Of a stretch of DNA of 64,000 nt, positions 52,694 to 61,274 are shown in pieces; the stretch's first letter is position 1, and every line of letters begins with the position of its first letter. The notes below the pieces were generated by a model. It did no database searches. It saw only the letters and a list, made by a program, of their open reading frames with translations, and was not told the DNA's origin. Position numbers and translations under genes: made by a program. The stretch comes from Halorubrum rubrum (lineage in GTDB: Archaea > Halobacteriota > Halobacteria > Halobacteriales > Haloferacaceae), in the NCBI RefSeq assembly GCF_024494685.1, contig NZ_JANHDM010000005.1, positions 140,397-204,396 on the forward strand. Direction: 5' to 3'.

Positions 52694-53182
52694 TCATCCC
52701 ACGATCGATAGGTCGACGAGAGCGATCAGGACGGCGATCACGGCCAACCCGAAGTAGTAGGACTGTAGCATGATCTCCTTGAGCCCAAAGCGGCCTCGTC
52801 GCTTCGTCCAGAAGTCCTGGCGTTGATCGCCCGGGTCGGGGAAGTATCTCTCAGGCGACGCGATCCCACCTAGCGTTCGGTTCTCTTGATTCAGAGCCGT
52901 CAGTACCTCGTTGATCTTCTCCTCGTTCACCCTTCGGTTGATGTAGGTTCTCGTCCACAAGAGGAGGGCCAAGAAAACCCCCACCGAAAACCCGTACAGT
53001 CCCACCCGAGAGGGTTGGGTTTCGATCGTAGGGATCACTCCCACCATCGCGCCAAAGAAGACGACGCTGATGTAGAACGTCGTGTGGATGATCTGGTTGT
53101 TCTGCATCTGGTTTTCGCTCAGTTGTTGGTATCTCTCGGATAGGAACTGTAGCTCGTCGCCGTCGGCCCCATCGTCACCCAT
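52694..53182 (-). CDS. Membrane protein of unknown function, three helices
   Basis: The 162-residue protein (ATG at 53182) has a charged N-terminal helix ELQFLSERYQQLSENQMQNN, two helices (TTFYISVVFFGAMVGVI and FSVGVFLALLLWTRT), a middle soluble stretch and a final helix (YYFGLAVIAVLIALVDL). The Gln/Asn/Ser content is higher and the DNA is less GC-rich than elsewhere in the window, a sign of a recent arrival. I do not recognise the family. It resembles small membrane effector-like proteins only in layout. Confidence 0.6.
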   Translation of the reverse strand: MGDDGADGDELQFLSERYQQLSENQMQNNQIIHTTFYISVVFFGAMVGVIPTIETQPSRVGLYGFSVGVFLALLLWTRTYINRRVNEEKINEVLTALNQENRTLGGIASPERYFPDPGDQRQDFWTKRRGRFGLKEIMLQSYYFGLAVIAVLIALVDLSIVG

Positions 53183-53402
53183 GAACGGGGATCGTAATGG
53201 ATCGTTCAAACGTATTCTGCTGTCTTGACCTCGCTGGAAGGTTCAACAGATAACGGGTTTCAACAGTCTCGCTGATTAGAGGGCGCGACTTCACGAAGAG
53301 CCACCTCGGAGCCGGACCGGTCGGGCCGATCGACGGAGCGGCGCCACGGAGCCGTCGGGAGGAAGGAACGTCGCGTTTTCGTAACTAAAGAAAGTTACTC
53401 GC
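53183..53402. other. Intergenic A/T-richer stretch with inverted repeat
   Basis: This includes two ttcaacag direct repeats near 53236-53264 and a 6-bp inverted repeat gtaact...agttac (53381-53398). No gene is seen. Confidence 0.4.
53381..53398. promoter_or_regulatory. Inverted repeat upstream of the tungstate-type binding protein
   Basis: GTAACT and AGTTAC arms are separated by 6 bp and lie just before the ggattatgtag box (53404-53414). That box is the likely TATA element of the gene at 53437. Metal-responsive control is possible but unproven. Confidence 0.5.
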
Positions 53403-53436
53403 TAGGATTATGTAGCCGTATCCGACAACGTCAGGC

Positions 53437-54321
53437 ATGCGCCGTCGACGGTACATGCAGGTGCTCGGTCTCGGCGGTGCCTCCTCGGTGGTTGGGTGTA
53501 CGAGTCGGACCGAGGAGAGCGGGCCCGACACTGACACGGTAACGATTGCCACAGCCACGACGGCGTACGATAGCGGCCTGCTGGATGTCCTGAACCGTCA
53601 GTTTGCCGAACGGTTCGGGACGGCCGTCGAGGTGGTCGTACGCGGGACGGGTGCCTCGCTCCGCATCGCCAGGGACGGCGACTGCGACGTAGTGCTCGTC
53701 CACGCCCGCCCGCTGGAGGACGAGTTCCTCACGGACGGGTACGGGATCAACCGACGGAGGGTGATGGTCAACGACTTCTTGATCGTCGGCCCGTCGACTG
53801 ACCCGGCAGGCGCGGCCGGAAGGGATCCGGTCTCGGTGTTTCGGGCGATCGCGGAGACGGAAGCGACGTTCGTTTCGCGGGGTGATCGGTCGGGAACACA
53901 CGTTCGGGAGCGGCACATCTGGGAGGAGGCAGGCATCAATCCATCCGGCGAGTGGTATCTCGAAACCGGGCAGGGAATGGGCGATACGCTGATCGCCGCC
54001 GAGCGAACGAACGCCTACACGCTTACTGACCGTGGAACCTTCCTCGCCGTGAGTATCGACGGCGACCTCGCTCGTCACGTCGACTCCGGAATCGACGACC
54101 CGCCACCACTGCTCCGGAACGAGTACGCCGTCATTCCGGTCAACCCCGCCCGTCACGACGTCGCGTACCCGCTCGCGATGTCCTACGTCGGGTATCTCAC
54201 CGGTCCGGGACAGTCACGAATCGAGACCTTCCGGGTGGCCGGCGAACGCGCGTTCCGTCCGCTCGCGCGCTCGTCCGACCCGGCGTTCGGGCAGTACGTC
54301 CCGAGCGATTGGCGCGGATAG
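53437..54321 (+). CDS. Tungstate/anion ABC-type substrate-binding lipoprotein (TupA-like)
   Basis: The 294-residue protein has a twin-arginine leader RRRRYMQVLGLGGASSVVGC, whose Cys makes a lipobox (Tat lipoprotein). The mature part has TVTIATATTAYDSGLLDVLN, TAVEVVVRGTGASLRIARDG, DCDVVLVHARPLEDEF, RRRVMVNDFLIVGP and FVSRGDRSGTHVRERHIWEE. This is the TupA pattern for tungstate (periplasmic-type binding). No TupB or TupC gene is near, so the transporter may be elsewhere or the protein may have another role. Confidence 0.82.
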   Translation: MRRRRYMQVLGLGGASSVVGCTSRTEESGPDTDTVTIATATTAYDSGLLDVLNRQFAERFGTAVEVVVRGTGASLRIARDGDCDVVLVHARPLEDEFLTDGYGINRRRVMVNDFLIVGPSTDPAGAAGRDPVSVFRAIAETEATFVSRGDRSGTHVRERHIWEEAGINPSGEWYLETGQGMGDTLIAAERTNAYTLTDRGTFLAVSIDGDLARHVDSGIDDPPPLLRNEYAVIPVNPARHDVAYPLAMSYVGYLTGPGQSRIETFRVAGERAFRPLARSSDPAFGQYVPSDWRG

Positions 54322-54462
54322 CGGTCCCGCGGGACCGAGCGGTCCACGATCTCCCCCGATCGGCGGGTCGACGAGACCGATCGGGACGGACGGCGTCGGC
54401 GGCGGGGGTGGCGTTCGAACGTGGAACACAAGAGAGTTGAGCGTCCCCCGGCGAGGGGACGT

Positions 54463-56274
54463 ATGACCGACCACTTCGAGGTCCTCGAACGCGACGGTGC
54501 GGCCCGGATCGGGGAGCTTCGGCTCGCCGATCCGGTGACCACGCCGGCGACCGCGGATCCCTTCCTCGTCGACGCGGGCAGCCTCTGGACCGCCGACCGC
54601 GAGGTGCCGGAGGGCGACGAGGCGTCACTCACCGTGTTGCCGCACCGATCGTTCCCGGCGGGGACCCGCGAGGAGGTTCGCGAGTCGTTCCGGGTCGATC
54701 ACCCCGCGGTCGACGCGCCGACCGCGGCGGTCGTCGACGGGACGGCCCCGCGCGACGTGGGAGCGGACGCGTACGTCCTCGCGGACGCCCCCGGCTTCGT
54801 CGGCCACGGCGAGGCGTTCCGCGACGCGATCCTGTCGGCGAGGGCGGCGCTGCCGGCCGACACCGCCCTCCTCCTCTCGGGCGTCGCCACGCCGCTGAAC
54901 GTCGCCCTCCTCGCGTACGCCGGCGTCGACCTCGTCGACGGCTCGCTCGCGCGGACGAAGGGGACACAGGGGATGTACCTCACCGCCGACGCGGAACACT
55001 TCCTCGAGGACCTCGAGGAGCTTCCCTGTGCCTGTCCGGCCTGCGCGACGCCCCGCGGGGAGTTCACCCGCGCGGACTGCGCCGAGCACAACGTGAACGC
55101 CCTCGAGGCCGAACTGCGCCGCGTCCGCGAGCGGATCCGGGCTGGACGGCTCCGCGACTACGTCGAGGGTCAGGCGCGCCACGAGCAGTGGCTCACCGCC
55201 GCGTTCCGCGAGTTCGACGACCAGTGGGCGTACCTCGAGGAGCGGACGCCGCTGATGCGCGACGCCGAGGTGACGGCCGCGAGCGCCGAGACGCTCGACC
55301 GCGTCGAAATCCGGCGGTTCGCCGACCGGGTCACGAGCCGCTACCGCAATCGATTCGTCGACCAGCCGCTGGTGTTGGTCCCCTGCTCGGCGACGAAGCC
55401 GTACAGCGACTCCCAGAGCCACCGCCAGTTCCACGACGCGGTGAAGTGGCGCGGCCACACCGTCTCGATGACCTCGCCGATCGGCGTCGTTCCCCAGGAG
55501 CTGGAGACGACCTACCCCGCCCAACACTACGACGCCGTCGTGACCGGCGACTGGAGCGAGGACGAGATCGGCTTCGTCGCCGAGGTGCTCCGCCGGTATC
55601 TGACTCGAAACGACTACTCGCGGGTCGTCGCCCACGTCCCCGCCGACGGCTACCGCGAGGTCTGTGAGCGCGTCGAGGCCGGCCCCGAGATCGACGCCGC
55701 TTTCGAGTACACCTGCGTCGACCACCCGACGACCGACGAGTCGCTCGGGGAGCTGAACGCGGCGCTTTCGGGTGAACCCGCATACAGCAAACGCGAGCGG
55801 GAGCACAACACGGTGCGGGCGATCGCCGACTACCTGCTCGGCGACGGCGCGGGCGACGACCTCTTCGGCTCCGGCGGGAGCGCCGGAGGAGCCGGCATCC
55901 GCACGACGGGCCGCTATCCCAAACTCCAGGTGTGGGGGAACGACCCCGACGCCGGCCGCGAGGGCGAGCCCGGCGAGCAGCTCGCGACGATGGTCCCGCA
56001 GTACGGCACCCTCTCGTTCACCCTCGCCGGCGCGCGCCGGTGGGTCGAGAGCGACGCCCCGACGAAACGGGTCGAGATCGACGCCTTCGTGCCGCACGGC
56101 TCCGTGCTCGCGCCGGGCGTCGTCGACGCCGACGACGGGATCCGAGTCGGCGACGAGGTCGTGATCGAGGGGCCGAGGGCGTTCGCGGTCGGCCGCGCGG
56201 AGATGTCCGGCCCGGAGATGGTCGAATCGACCCGCGGCGTCGCCAGCGCGGTGCGTCACGTCGACGAAAAGTAG
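54463..56274 (+). CDS. arcS: Archaeosine synthase alpha subunit
   Basis: The 603-residue protein has an N-terminal TGT-like half (about 1-270) with zinc Cys (LPCACPACATPRGEFT). A core holds the signature LVPCSATKPYSDSQSHRQFH, where Cys308 begins the PCSxxKPYxxSxSH motif. The C-terminal PUA domain includes RVEIDAFVPHGSVLAPGVVD and VGDEVVIEGPRAFAVGRAEM. It converts preQ0-tRNA to archaeosine at position 15. The upstream in-frame GTG at 54421 is rejected; the ATG at 54463 is the standard start. Confidence 0.95.
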   Translation: MTDHFEVLERDGAARIGELRLADPVTTPATADPFLVDAGSLWTADREVPEGDEASLTVLPHRSFPAGTREEVRESFRVDHPAVDAPTAAVVDGTAPRDVGADAYVLADAPGFVGHGEAFRDAILSARAALPADTALLLSGVATPLNVALLAYAGVDLVDGSLARTKGTQGMYLTADAEHFLEDLEELPCACPACATPRGEFTRADCAEHNVNALEAELRRVRERIRAGRLRDYVEGQARHEQWLTAAFREFDDQWAYLEERTPLMRDAEVTAASAETLDRVEIRRFADRVTSRYRNRFVDQPLVLVPCSATKPYSDSQSHRQFHDAVKWRGHTVSMTSPIGVVPQELETTYPAQHYDAVVTGDWSEDEIGFVAEVLRRYLTRNDYSRVVAHVPADGYREVCERVEAGPEIDAAFEYTCVDHPTTDESLGELNAALSGEPAYSKREREHNTVRAIADYLLGDGAGDDLFGSGGSAGGAGIRTTGRYPKLQVWGNDPDAGREGEPGEQLATMVPQYGTLSFTLAGARRWVESDAPTKRVEIDAFVPHGSVLAPGVVDADDGIRVGDEVVIEGPRAFAVGRAEMSGPEMVESTRGVASAVRHVDEK

Positions 56275-56308
56275 GCGACTGCGCCGCGGTCGGACGAGAG
56301 TTCGGGCA

Positions 56309-56683
56309 CTACCCGTCCGTCCGGACGTACGTCCGCAGCGCGGTCAGCCGCCCGTCCTCGACGTCGAAGACGTCGACGAACGCGAACAGCTCGTCGCCGT
56401 CCGCGTCGAGGAGTCTCCCTTGGACGGCCACGCCGGTGGACCCGGCGGGCTCCGAACCGTCGCCGCTGCTGAGATCGCTCTCGTAGATCGCGTCGACGAC
56501 GTGTTCGGTGTCGGTCATCGGCCGCTCGTCGCGCATGAACGCGACGAACCGGTCGCGTCCCGCGAGCGTGCGATCGGGTCGATCGTGGACGAACTCCGGG
56601 TCGAGGAAGGCGGCGAGCCGGTCGTAGTCGCCGGCGTCTATCGCCTCGTAGTAGCCCCGGACGGGACGGATCGCCGAGGTCAC
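56309..56683 (-). CDS. NTF2-like/SnoaL-type small protein
   Basis: The 124-residue protein starts at a GTG in a 4-bp overlap with the upstream PhoU-TrkA_C stop. It has VRGYYEAIDAGDYDRLAAFL, the NTF2-like first helix, then FVHDRPDRTLAGRDRFVAFM, and VAVQGRLLDADGDELFAFVD with VFDVEDGRLTALRTYV. These cone-shaped proteins bind small ligands; the function is unknown. Co-translation with the K+-related gene is unexpected. Confidence 0.82.
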   Translation of the reverse strand: MTSAIRPVRGYYEAIDAGDYDRLAAFLDPEFVHDRPDRTLAGRDRFVAFMRDERPMTDTEHVVDAIYESDLSSGDGSEPAGSTGVAVQGRLLDADGDELFAFVDVFDVEDGRLTALRTYVRTDG

Positions 56684-57885
56684 GTCGCCAGCTCCGCGAA
56701 CTCCGCGGCGGAGGTTCGCGTCCCCTTCGCGATGATCACGTCGCCGGCGCGGACGGTCGTGTCGAGGTCGGGGCCGACGAGCCACCCCTCGTCCGGGCGG
56801 CGGATCGCGAGCACGCTCGTGGCGATCTCGGTCGCGGGGACGCCGGACTCGATCCGCGTGCCGGCGAGCTCGCTCCCGCGCTCGACCCGCGTGCGGGTGA
56901 TGATCTCGTCGGACTCCTTGACCGCCATCTCGACGACGGGGTGGACGCCGATGTCGCGCATCACTCCCTCGGTGATCTCGAGGGCGGCGTCGGAGATCTC
57001 CTCGGTCGCGACCCCGAGGTGGATGAGTCCCCGGAGCGTGACGGGATCCTCGGCCGCCTTCGCCGCCCGCAGCGTCCACGCCTCGAATCGCGACTGGAGC
57101 GCGTCGACCTCGATCTCCAGGTTGTACACCTCCTCGGCGAGCTCCTCGTTGTCGAAGAGCACGGAGCCGTAGGCCAGATCGACCGCGAGCTCGGAGAGGT
57201 TCTTCATCAACACGATCGAGTCGACCGCGCGCTCGAGGTCGTCGATCGCGGGCTCGACGGGCTCGTCCGCCTCGAACGCCTCGCCGGTCAGTCTCGGATA
57301 CGCCTCCGCGACGCCGGTTTCGGGCCCACGGAGCAGCGTCACGTCGCCGCGGTTCAACCGGGTCCTCGGACCGGGATTGAGTATCCAGTCGTCGTCCCGG
57401 CGGATGGCGATGACCCGAACGCCCGTCTCGGACTCCAGGTCGATCTCCTTCAGCGTCCGACCCTCGTAGGGCGAGTCGTCGGCGACGGTGCCGCGGACGA
57501 GCGTCTCGACGCCCTCGGTGAGCGCGCCGCGCATCGCGTCCGGGAGCCCGATCTCCTCGATCACGATCCTCGCGATGTCGCCGGCGGCGTCGGACACCTT
57601 GTCGGCGGCGGCGACGACCCCGAGCACGGGCGCGAGCGTCTCCGCCTCGCTCGGCTTGCGCGCCGCGAGCATGAGGCTCATCCGGGCGCGCATCTGGAGG
57701 ACGTCCATCCGGTGTTCGAGCTCGACGACCTCGCGTGCGACCGACGGGCTGGCGTGAAGCACCGCCGAGTACGACAGGTCGATGAGGAGCTCCGCCGTGT
57801 CCTTCATCTCCACGAGGAGATCCTTCACGCTCGCGGGCCGGTAGGACACCGCCTCCCGCGACCGCCGCCCGTCGAATCGTCCCAT
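56680..57885 (-). CDS. PhoU-TrkA_C regulatory protein with two repeats
   Basis: The 401-residue protein comprises two similar halves. Each has a PhoU-like helical part (LLVEMKDTAELLIDLSYSAV and VLMKNLSELAVDLAYGSVLF) followed by a TrkA_C (RCK_C) domain (ETGVRVIAIRRDDDWILNPG and ATSVLAIRRPDEGWLVGPDL). This architecture is linked to regulation of ion or phosphate transporters. The ATG at 57885 is preferred over an upstream start with Arg-rich sequence. It pairs with the NTF2-like gene downstream. Confidence 0.85.
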   Translation of the reverse strand: MGRFDGRRSREAVSYRPASVKDLLVEMKDTAELLIDLSYSAVLHASPSVAREVVELEHRMDVLQMRARMSLMLAARKPSEAETLAPVLGVVAAADKVSDAAGDIARIVIEEIGLPDAMRGALTEGVETLVRGTVADDSPYEGRTLKEIDLESETGVRVIAIRRDDDWILNPGPRTRLNRGDVTLLRGPETGVAEAYPRLTGEAFEADEPVEPAIDDLERAVDSIVLMKNLSELAVDLAYGSVLFDNEELAEEVYNLEIEVDALQSRFEAWTLRAAKAAEDPVTLRGLIHLGVATEEISDAALEITEGVMRDIGVHPVVEMAVKESDEIITRTRVERGSELAGTRIESGVPATEIATSVLAIRRPDEGWLVGPDLDTTVRAGDVIIAKGTRTSAAEFAELAT

Positions 57886-57920
57886 ACCGATCCCGTCTCC
57901 GGCTCCGGGCAAAAGGCTTG

Positions 57921-58466
57921 TTACGCGTCCACGAGGGCGTCGCCGGCGACGTATCCCCGCTCGGCCTCGTCGTCCACGGCCCCCGAGTCGTCCGCCTCGA
58001 CCGGCGCGGCCAGATCGACGAGCGCGAGCCACCGGAGGAGCCGGCCGGCGCGGTCGCGCCAGGACCGCTCCCACTCCGGGTCACGCGCGCGGTCGTGCCG
58101 CGGGACCGACCCGCGGGTCGCCGAAAGGAGCGTCCCCGCGGTCACCGGCTCCGTCGGCGACGCCGCCCGCAACAGCGAGAGCGCCTCGGGGACGAACAGG
58201 ACGCCCTCGCGAAGCCCGTTCCGAACCGACTCCGGCGTCGGCTCCGCGTCGGTGCGAACGAACCCTCGCGGCGTCTCGCGTGCGAGACCGAGCGTTCGGA
58301 GGAACGCGAGCCAGTCGTTCGCGCGCTGGCGGTTCGGGAGGTCGCGGCGGTCGCGCAGACGCGCACAGCAGTCGTCGGTGCTGCCCGGAACGAGCGGGAC
58401 CGCCCGCTGGAACGCGGCGAGTTCGGCGAGGTCCGCGGGCGGCTCGGGGACCGGCTTGATCCGCAT
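57921..58466 (-). CDS. Conserved haloarchaeal protein linked to mch
   Basis: The 181-residue protein (MRIKPVPEPPADLAELAAFQ) has CCARLRDRRDLPNRQRANDW, ARETPRGFVRTDAEPTPESV and a C-terminal RDRAGRLLRWLALVDL. It overlaps the mch stop by one base (TGATG), so it is translationally coupled. I do not recognise a function. The linkage suggests a haloarchaeal partner gene of mch. Confidence 0.75.
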   Translation of the reverse strand: MRIKPVPEPPADLAELAAFQRAVPLVPGSTDDCCARLRDRRDLPNRQRANDWLAFLRTLGLARETPRGFVRTDAEPTPESVRNGLREGVLFVPEALSLLRAASPTEPVTAGTLLSATRGSVPRHDRARDPEWERSWRDRAGRLLRWLALVDLAAPVEADDSGAVDDEAERGYVAGDALVDA

Positions 58467-59404
58467 CAGCGGTAGCCGAACGACTCCGCGAGCAGCGTCT
58501 CGTCGGTCTCGCCGACCGCGTAGACGGGGCCGTCGACCACGTCGACGGTGACCTTCGCCGGCGCGAAGACGCTCTCCGGCACCTCGTAGAAGTCCCAGTC
58601 GGCGTCCTCGAACACCTCCACGAAGGGGGTGCCGTAGTCGTCGCGAACGGTGGAGACGATCTCGCCGAACCGGTCGTCGTCGCGCGCGACCTGGAGGTGG
58701 ACCTCCCCGCCGTACGCTAACGCGTCGTTCGTGCGCCCCATCGCGAGGTCCTCGTCGCGGGTGACGGGCGCGATCGGCGCGGTCCCCGAGGCGTGGAGCA
58801 CGTCGGTCGGCTCGTAGCCGATCTCGAGCAGCCTGAAGACGGCGAGCTCGGCCGCGCGAGCCGCGGTCGCGACCGATCCGGCCGTCGAGCCGGTGGCGTA
58901 CGTCGGAAGGAAGACGCCCTCGGGGTCGACCTCGGCGAGGTCGGCGACGTGTTCGGCGACCTCCTCGTCGGGCAGCGTCGTCGACTCGATCGCGAGGGTG
59001 GCGAACTCCGAGGAGTCGTAGTAGCCGACGCGCTCGAACTCCGTCTCCTGCCCGACGAGCGCGCGAGCGGGCCCGGAGCCGAGCCCCTCGAACCCGCTTT
59101 CGAACGCCAGCTCCCAGCCCGCCTTCTGTGAACACAGCAGCGCGACCGCGGGGTGGTCCGTCGACAGCTCGACGTACCCGCGGGGCGCGTCGGCGACCTC
59201 GCCCATCCGGGTGTTCACGCTCGCCAGCCCGGCGGTCTGGATCTCGGCCAGAAGCAGGCCGGCCTCGACCCCGCCGTTGGCGTCGACGCCGAAGTCGACG
59301 ACGGTCGCCCCGTTCTCCAACTCGTACCCCGCCACGTCGAGCTCGCCCGCGAAGTCGAGCGCCTCGTCGACGAGCTCGATCGCGGTCCGGTTGATGCTCT
59401 CCAT
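58466..59404 (-). CDS. mch: Methenyl-tetrahydromethanopterin cyclohydrolase
   Basis: The 312-residue protein has the Mch pattern ENGATVVDFGVDANGGVEAG, VNTRMGEVADAPRGYVELST, LGSGPARALVGQE, VLHASGTAPIAPVTRDEDLA and RTNDALAYGGEVHLQVARDD. It converts methenyl- to formyl-H4MPT. In haloarchaea, which are not methanogens, it acts in C1 metabolism, probably with folate- or pterin-type carriers. It heads a two-gene operon with the gene at 57921. Confidence 0.95.
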   Translation of the reverse strand: MESINRTAIELVDEALDFAGELDVAGYELENGATVVDFGVDANGGVEAGLLLAEIQTAGLASVNTRMGEVADAPRGYVELSTDHPAVALLCSQKAGWELAFESGFEGLGSGPARALVGQETEFERVGYYDSSEFATLAIESTTLPDEEVAEHVADLAEVDPEGVFLPTYATGSTAGSVATAARAAELAVFRLLEIGYEPTDVLHASGTAPIAPVTRDEDLAMGRTNDALAYGGEVHLQVARDDDRFGEIVSTVRDDYGTPFVEVFEDADWDFYEVPESVFAPAKVTVDVVDGPVYAVGETDETLLAESFGYR

Positions 59405-59470
59405 ACGTTCCCTTTCGGGCCCCCGCCTAAGGGGCTTGCCGGTCGCGGCCGCGAGACCGGGGCGGGAACG

Positions 59471-59884
59471 TCACCGGGACCCGCCCGGCCCGCCCGGTCC
59501 CGCCGGCCCGGAGGGTCGCCGGCGCGGGTCGATCGTCACGAACTCGCTTTCGGCGCGCGGGTCGATCTCTTCTCCCCCCTCGTAGCGGACGAACGAGAGG
59601 TAGAAGGGCTCGCCGCAGCCGTCGGCCGCCGGCGACGAGTCGGCGTCGTCATCGCTCGCGCTCTCGACCCCGTCCCCGTGCGGGTCCCAGACGACCCCGT
59701 CGCTCTCGCCGCAGACGAACCGGACGCCGTCGGCGGCGTCGCCCTCGAACGGCTCGTCGGGGTCGGCGTACTCCCACCCTTCGAAGGGGTACGGCCGCAC
59801 CGCCTTGTCCGCGAGGTAGCCCTCGCGTTCGATCTCGACGATCGTCTCACAGCGCGGGCAGTGGTAGGTGACGGGGTAGCCCAT
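59471..59884 (-). CDS. Small zinc-ribbon-like haloarchaeal protein
   Basis: The 137-residue protein starts at 59884 with MGYPVTYHCPRCETIVEIER. CPRC and later VRFVCGE with DGCGEPFYLS suggest one zinc site with widely spaced Cys. The C-terminal 20 residues are Gly/Pro rich. I do not recognise a family name. The gene lies between mch and the aminotransferase on the same strand, with about 60 bp on each side. Confidence 0.7.
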   Translation of the reverse strand: MGYPVTYHCPRCETIVEIEREGYLADKAVRPYPFEGWEYADPDEPFEGDAADGVRFVCGESDGVVWDPHGDGVESASDDDADSSPAADGCGEPFYLSFVRYEGGEEIDPRAESEFVTIDPRRRPSGPAGPGGPGGSR

Positions 59885-59943
59885 ACGTCGAGTACGGTCG
59901 GAGCCGGTAAACACCCGTCGACGGCGGATAACAGAGCGGAGCG

Positions 59944-61182
59944 TCAGTCGTCGGACGCCTCGACCGCCGGCAGCGCCGCCCGCGTCGCCCGCGCGAGCGC
60001 CGCGATCCCGTCCTCGATCTCCTCGGGGGTGACGTAGCTGAACGAGAGCCGCGCGTACCGGCTCCCCCGGTCGTCGTGGAAGAAGTACGAGCCGGGGAGG
60101 TACGTGACGCCCTCCTCGGCCGCCGTCTCGAGCAGCTCCTCGGCGTCGATCCCCTCGGGGAACTCGACCCAGAGGAAGAAGCCGCCCGCGGGCTCGCTCC
60201 ACTCCACGCCCGCCGGCATCCGCGAGTCGAGCGCGTCGAGCATGCGGTCGCGGCGCTCACGGTAGCCCGCGCGCAGGTCCTCGAGGTCCGCCTCGAAGTC
60301 GGTCGCCTCGCAGTAGCGGGCGATCAGCCCGAGCGTGAACACGTTCTCGCCGCCCGCGTTGATCCGGTCGAGCTCCCGGACGATCGCCTCGTCGGCGACG
60401 ACCCAGCCCGTCCGGATGCCGGGCGCGATCGTCTTCGAGAAGGTGTCGACCCGGACGACGCGGCCGTCCTCGTCGAGCGACTTGAGCGGCTCCGGGGTGG
60501 TGCCGTCGTACCGGAGCTGTCCGTACGGGTCGTCCTCGACGATCAGGAAGTCGTACGTCTCGGCCAACTCGAGGAGTCGCTCCCGGCGGTCCGTCGACAG
60601 CGTCACCCCGGTCGGGTTCTGGAAGTCGGGGACCGTGTACAGGAACTTCGGCAGCGGGTCGCCCGCCTCCTCGCGGGCCGCGAGGTCGGCCGCGAACGCG
60701 TCGACGTCGAGGCCGTTCTCGTCCATGGCGTACCCCTCGACGTCGACGCCGTAGTTGCGAAACAGCCGCAGCGCGCCCATGTACGTCGGCGCTTCGACCG
60801 CGATGGTGTCGCCGGGGTCGAGGAAGGTCTGTGCGACCGTGTCGAGCGCGTGCGTCGCGCCGTTCGTCACGTGAACCTCCGCCTCGGTACACTCGATCCC
60901 GCGGGCGTGCGTCCGTTCGACCACGGTCTCCGTTATCGCGTCCGCGTAGTCGCCGCCCGCGTACTGGAGCGCGTCCTCGTGATCGATCTCGAGAAGGGCG
61001 TCGACCGCCTCGTTGACCTTCCCGTTCGGCAGCGCGTCGGGATACGGGAACCCGAACGCGAGCGACACCGCGTCGGGGGCCGTGATCGCTCGCCACGTCC
61101 CGTAGGCGGCACCGTCCATCGTTTCTCGGACGGGATCGGCGAAGAGTCGCTCGTACCCGTCGGATTCGTCGCTCTCGCTCAT
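59944..61182 (-). CDS. PLP-dependent aminotransferase (class I/II, LysN/aspartate-like)
   Basis: The 412-residue protein has the fold type I signature VSLAFGFPYPDALPNGKVNE, VTNGATHALDTVAQTFLDPG, VEAPTYMGALRLFRNYGVDV, YTVPDFQNPTGVTLSTDRRE and the PLP Lys motif VDTFSKTIAPGIRTGW. It also has FFLWVEFPEGIDAEELLE. It likely transaminates an amino acid, perhaps 2-aminoadipate or branched/aromatic ones; specificity not fixed. Confidence 0.9.
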   Translation of the reverse strand: MSESDESDGYERLFADPVRETMDGAAYGTWRAITAPDAVSLAFGFPYPDALPNGKVNEAVDALLEIDHEDALQYAGGDYADAITETVVERTHARGIECTEAEVHVTNGATHALDTVAQTFLDPGDTIAVEAPTYMGALRLFRNYGVDVEGYAMDENGLDVDAFAADLAAREEAGDPLPKFLYTVPDFQNPTGVTLSTDRRERLLELAETYDFLIVEDDPYGQLRYDGTTPEPLKSLDEDGRVVRVDTFSKTIAPGIRTGWVVADEAIVRELDRINAGGENVFTLGLIARYCEATDFEADLEDLRAGYRERRDRMLDALDSRMPAGVEWSEPAGGFFLWVEFPEGIDAEELLETAAEEGVTYLPGSYFFHDDRGSRYARLSFSYVTPEEIEDGIAALARATRAALPAVEASDD

Positions 61183-61274
61183 GATCGATCACACGTCCGC
61201 TCACCGATATAAGCCTGCTGGCGGAGGAACGAAACCCCGCAATCCCTTTTAACCGCGGCGTCGACTCTCCGGAC

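Noticed and set aside
53183..53436. Possible insertion-sequence remnant
   Set aside because: Only short ttcaacag repeats and a 6-bp inverted repeat are seen; no transposase fragment or target duplication.
54421..54462. Upstream GTG start for ArcS
   Set aside because: It would add 14 unconserved residues; the ATG at 54463 matches the usual start of the family.
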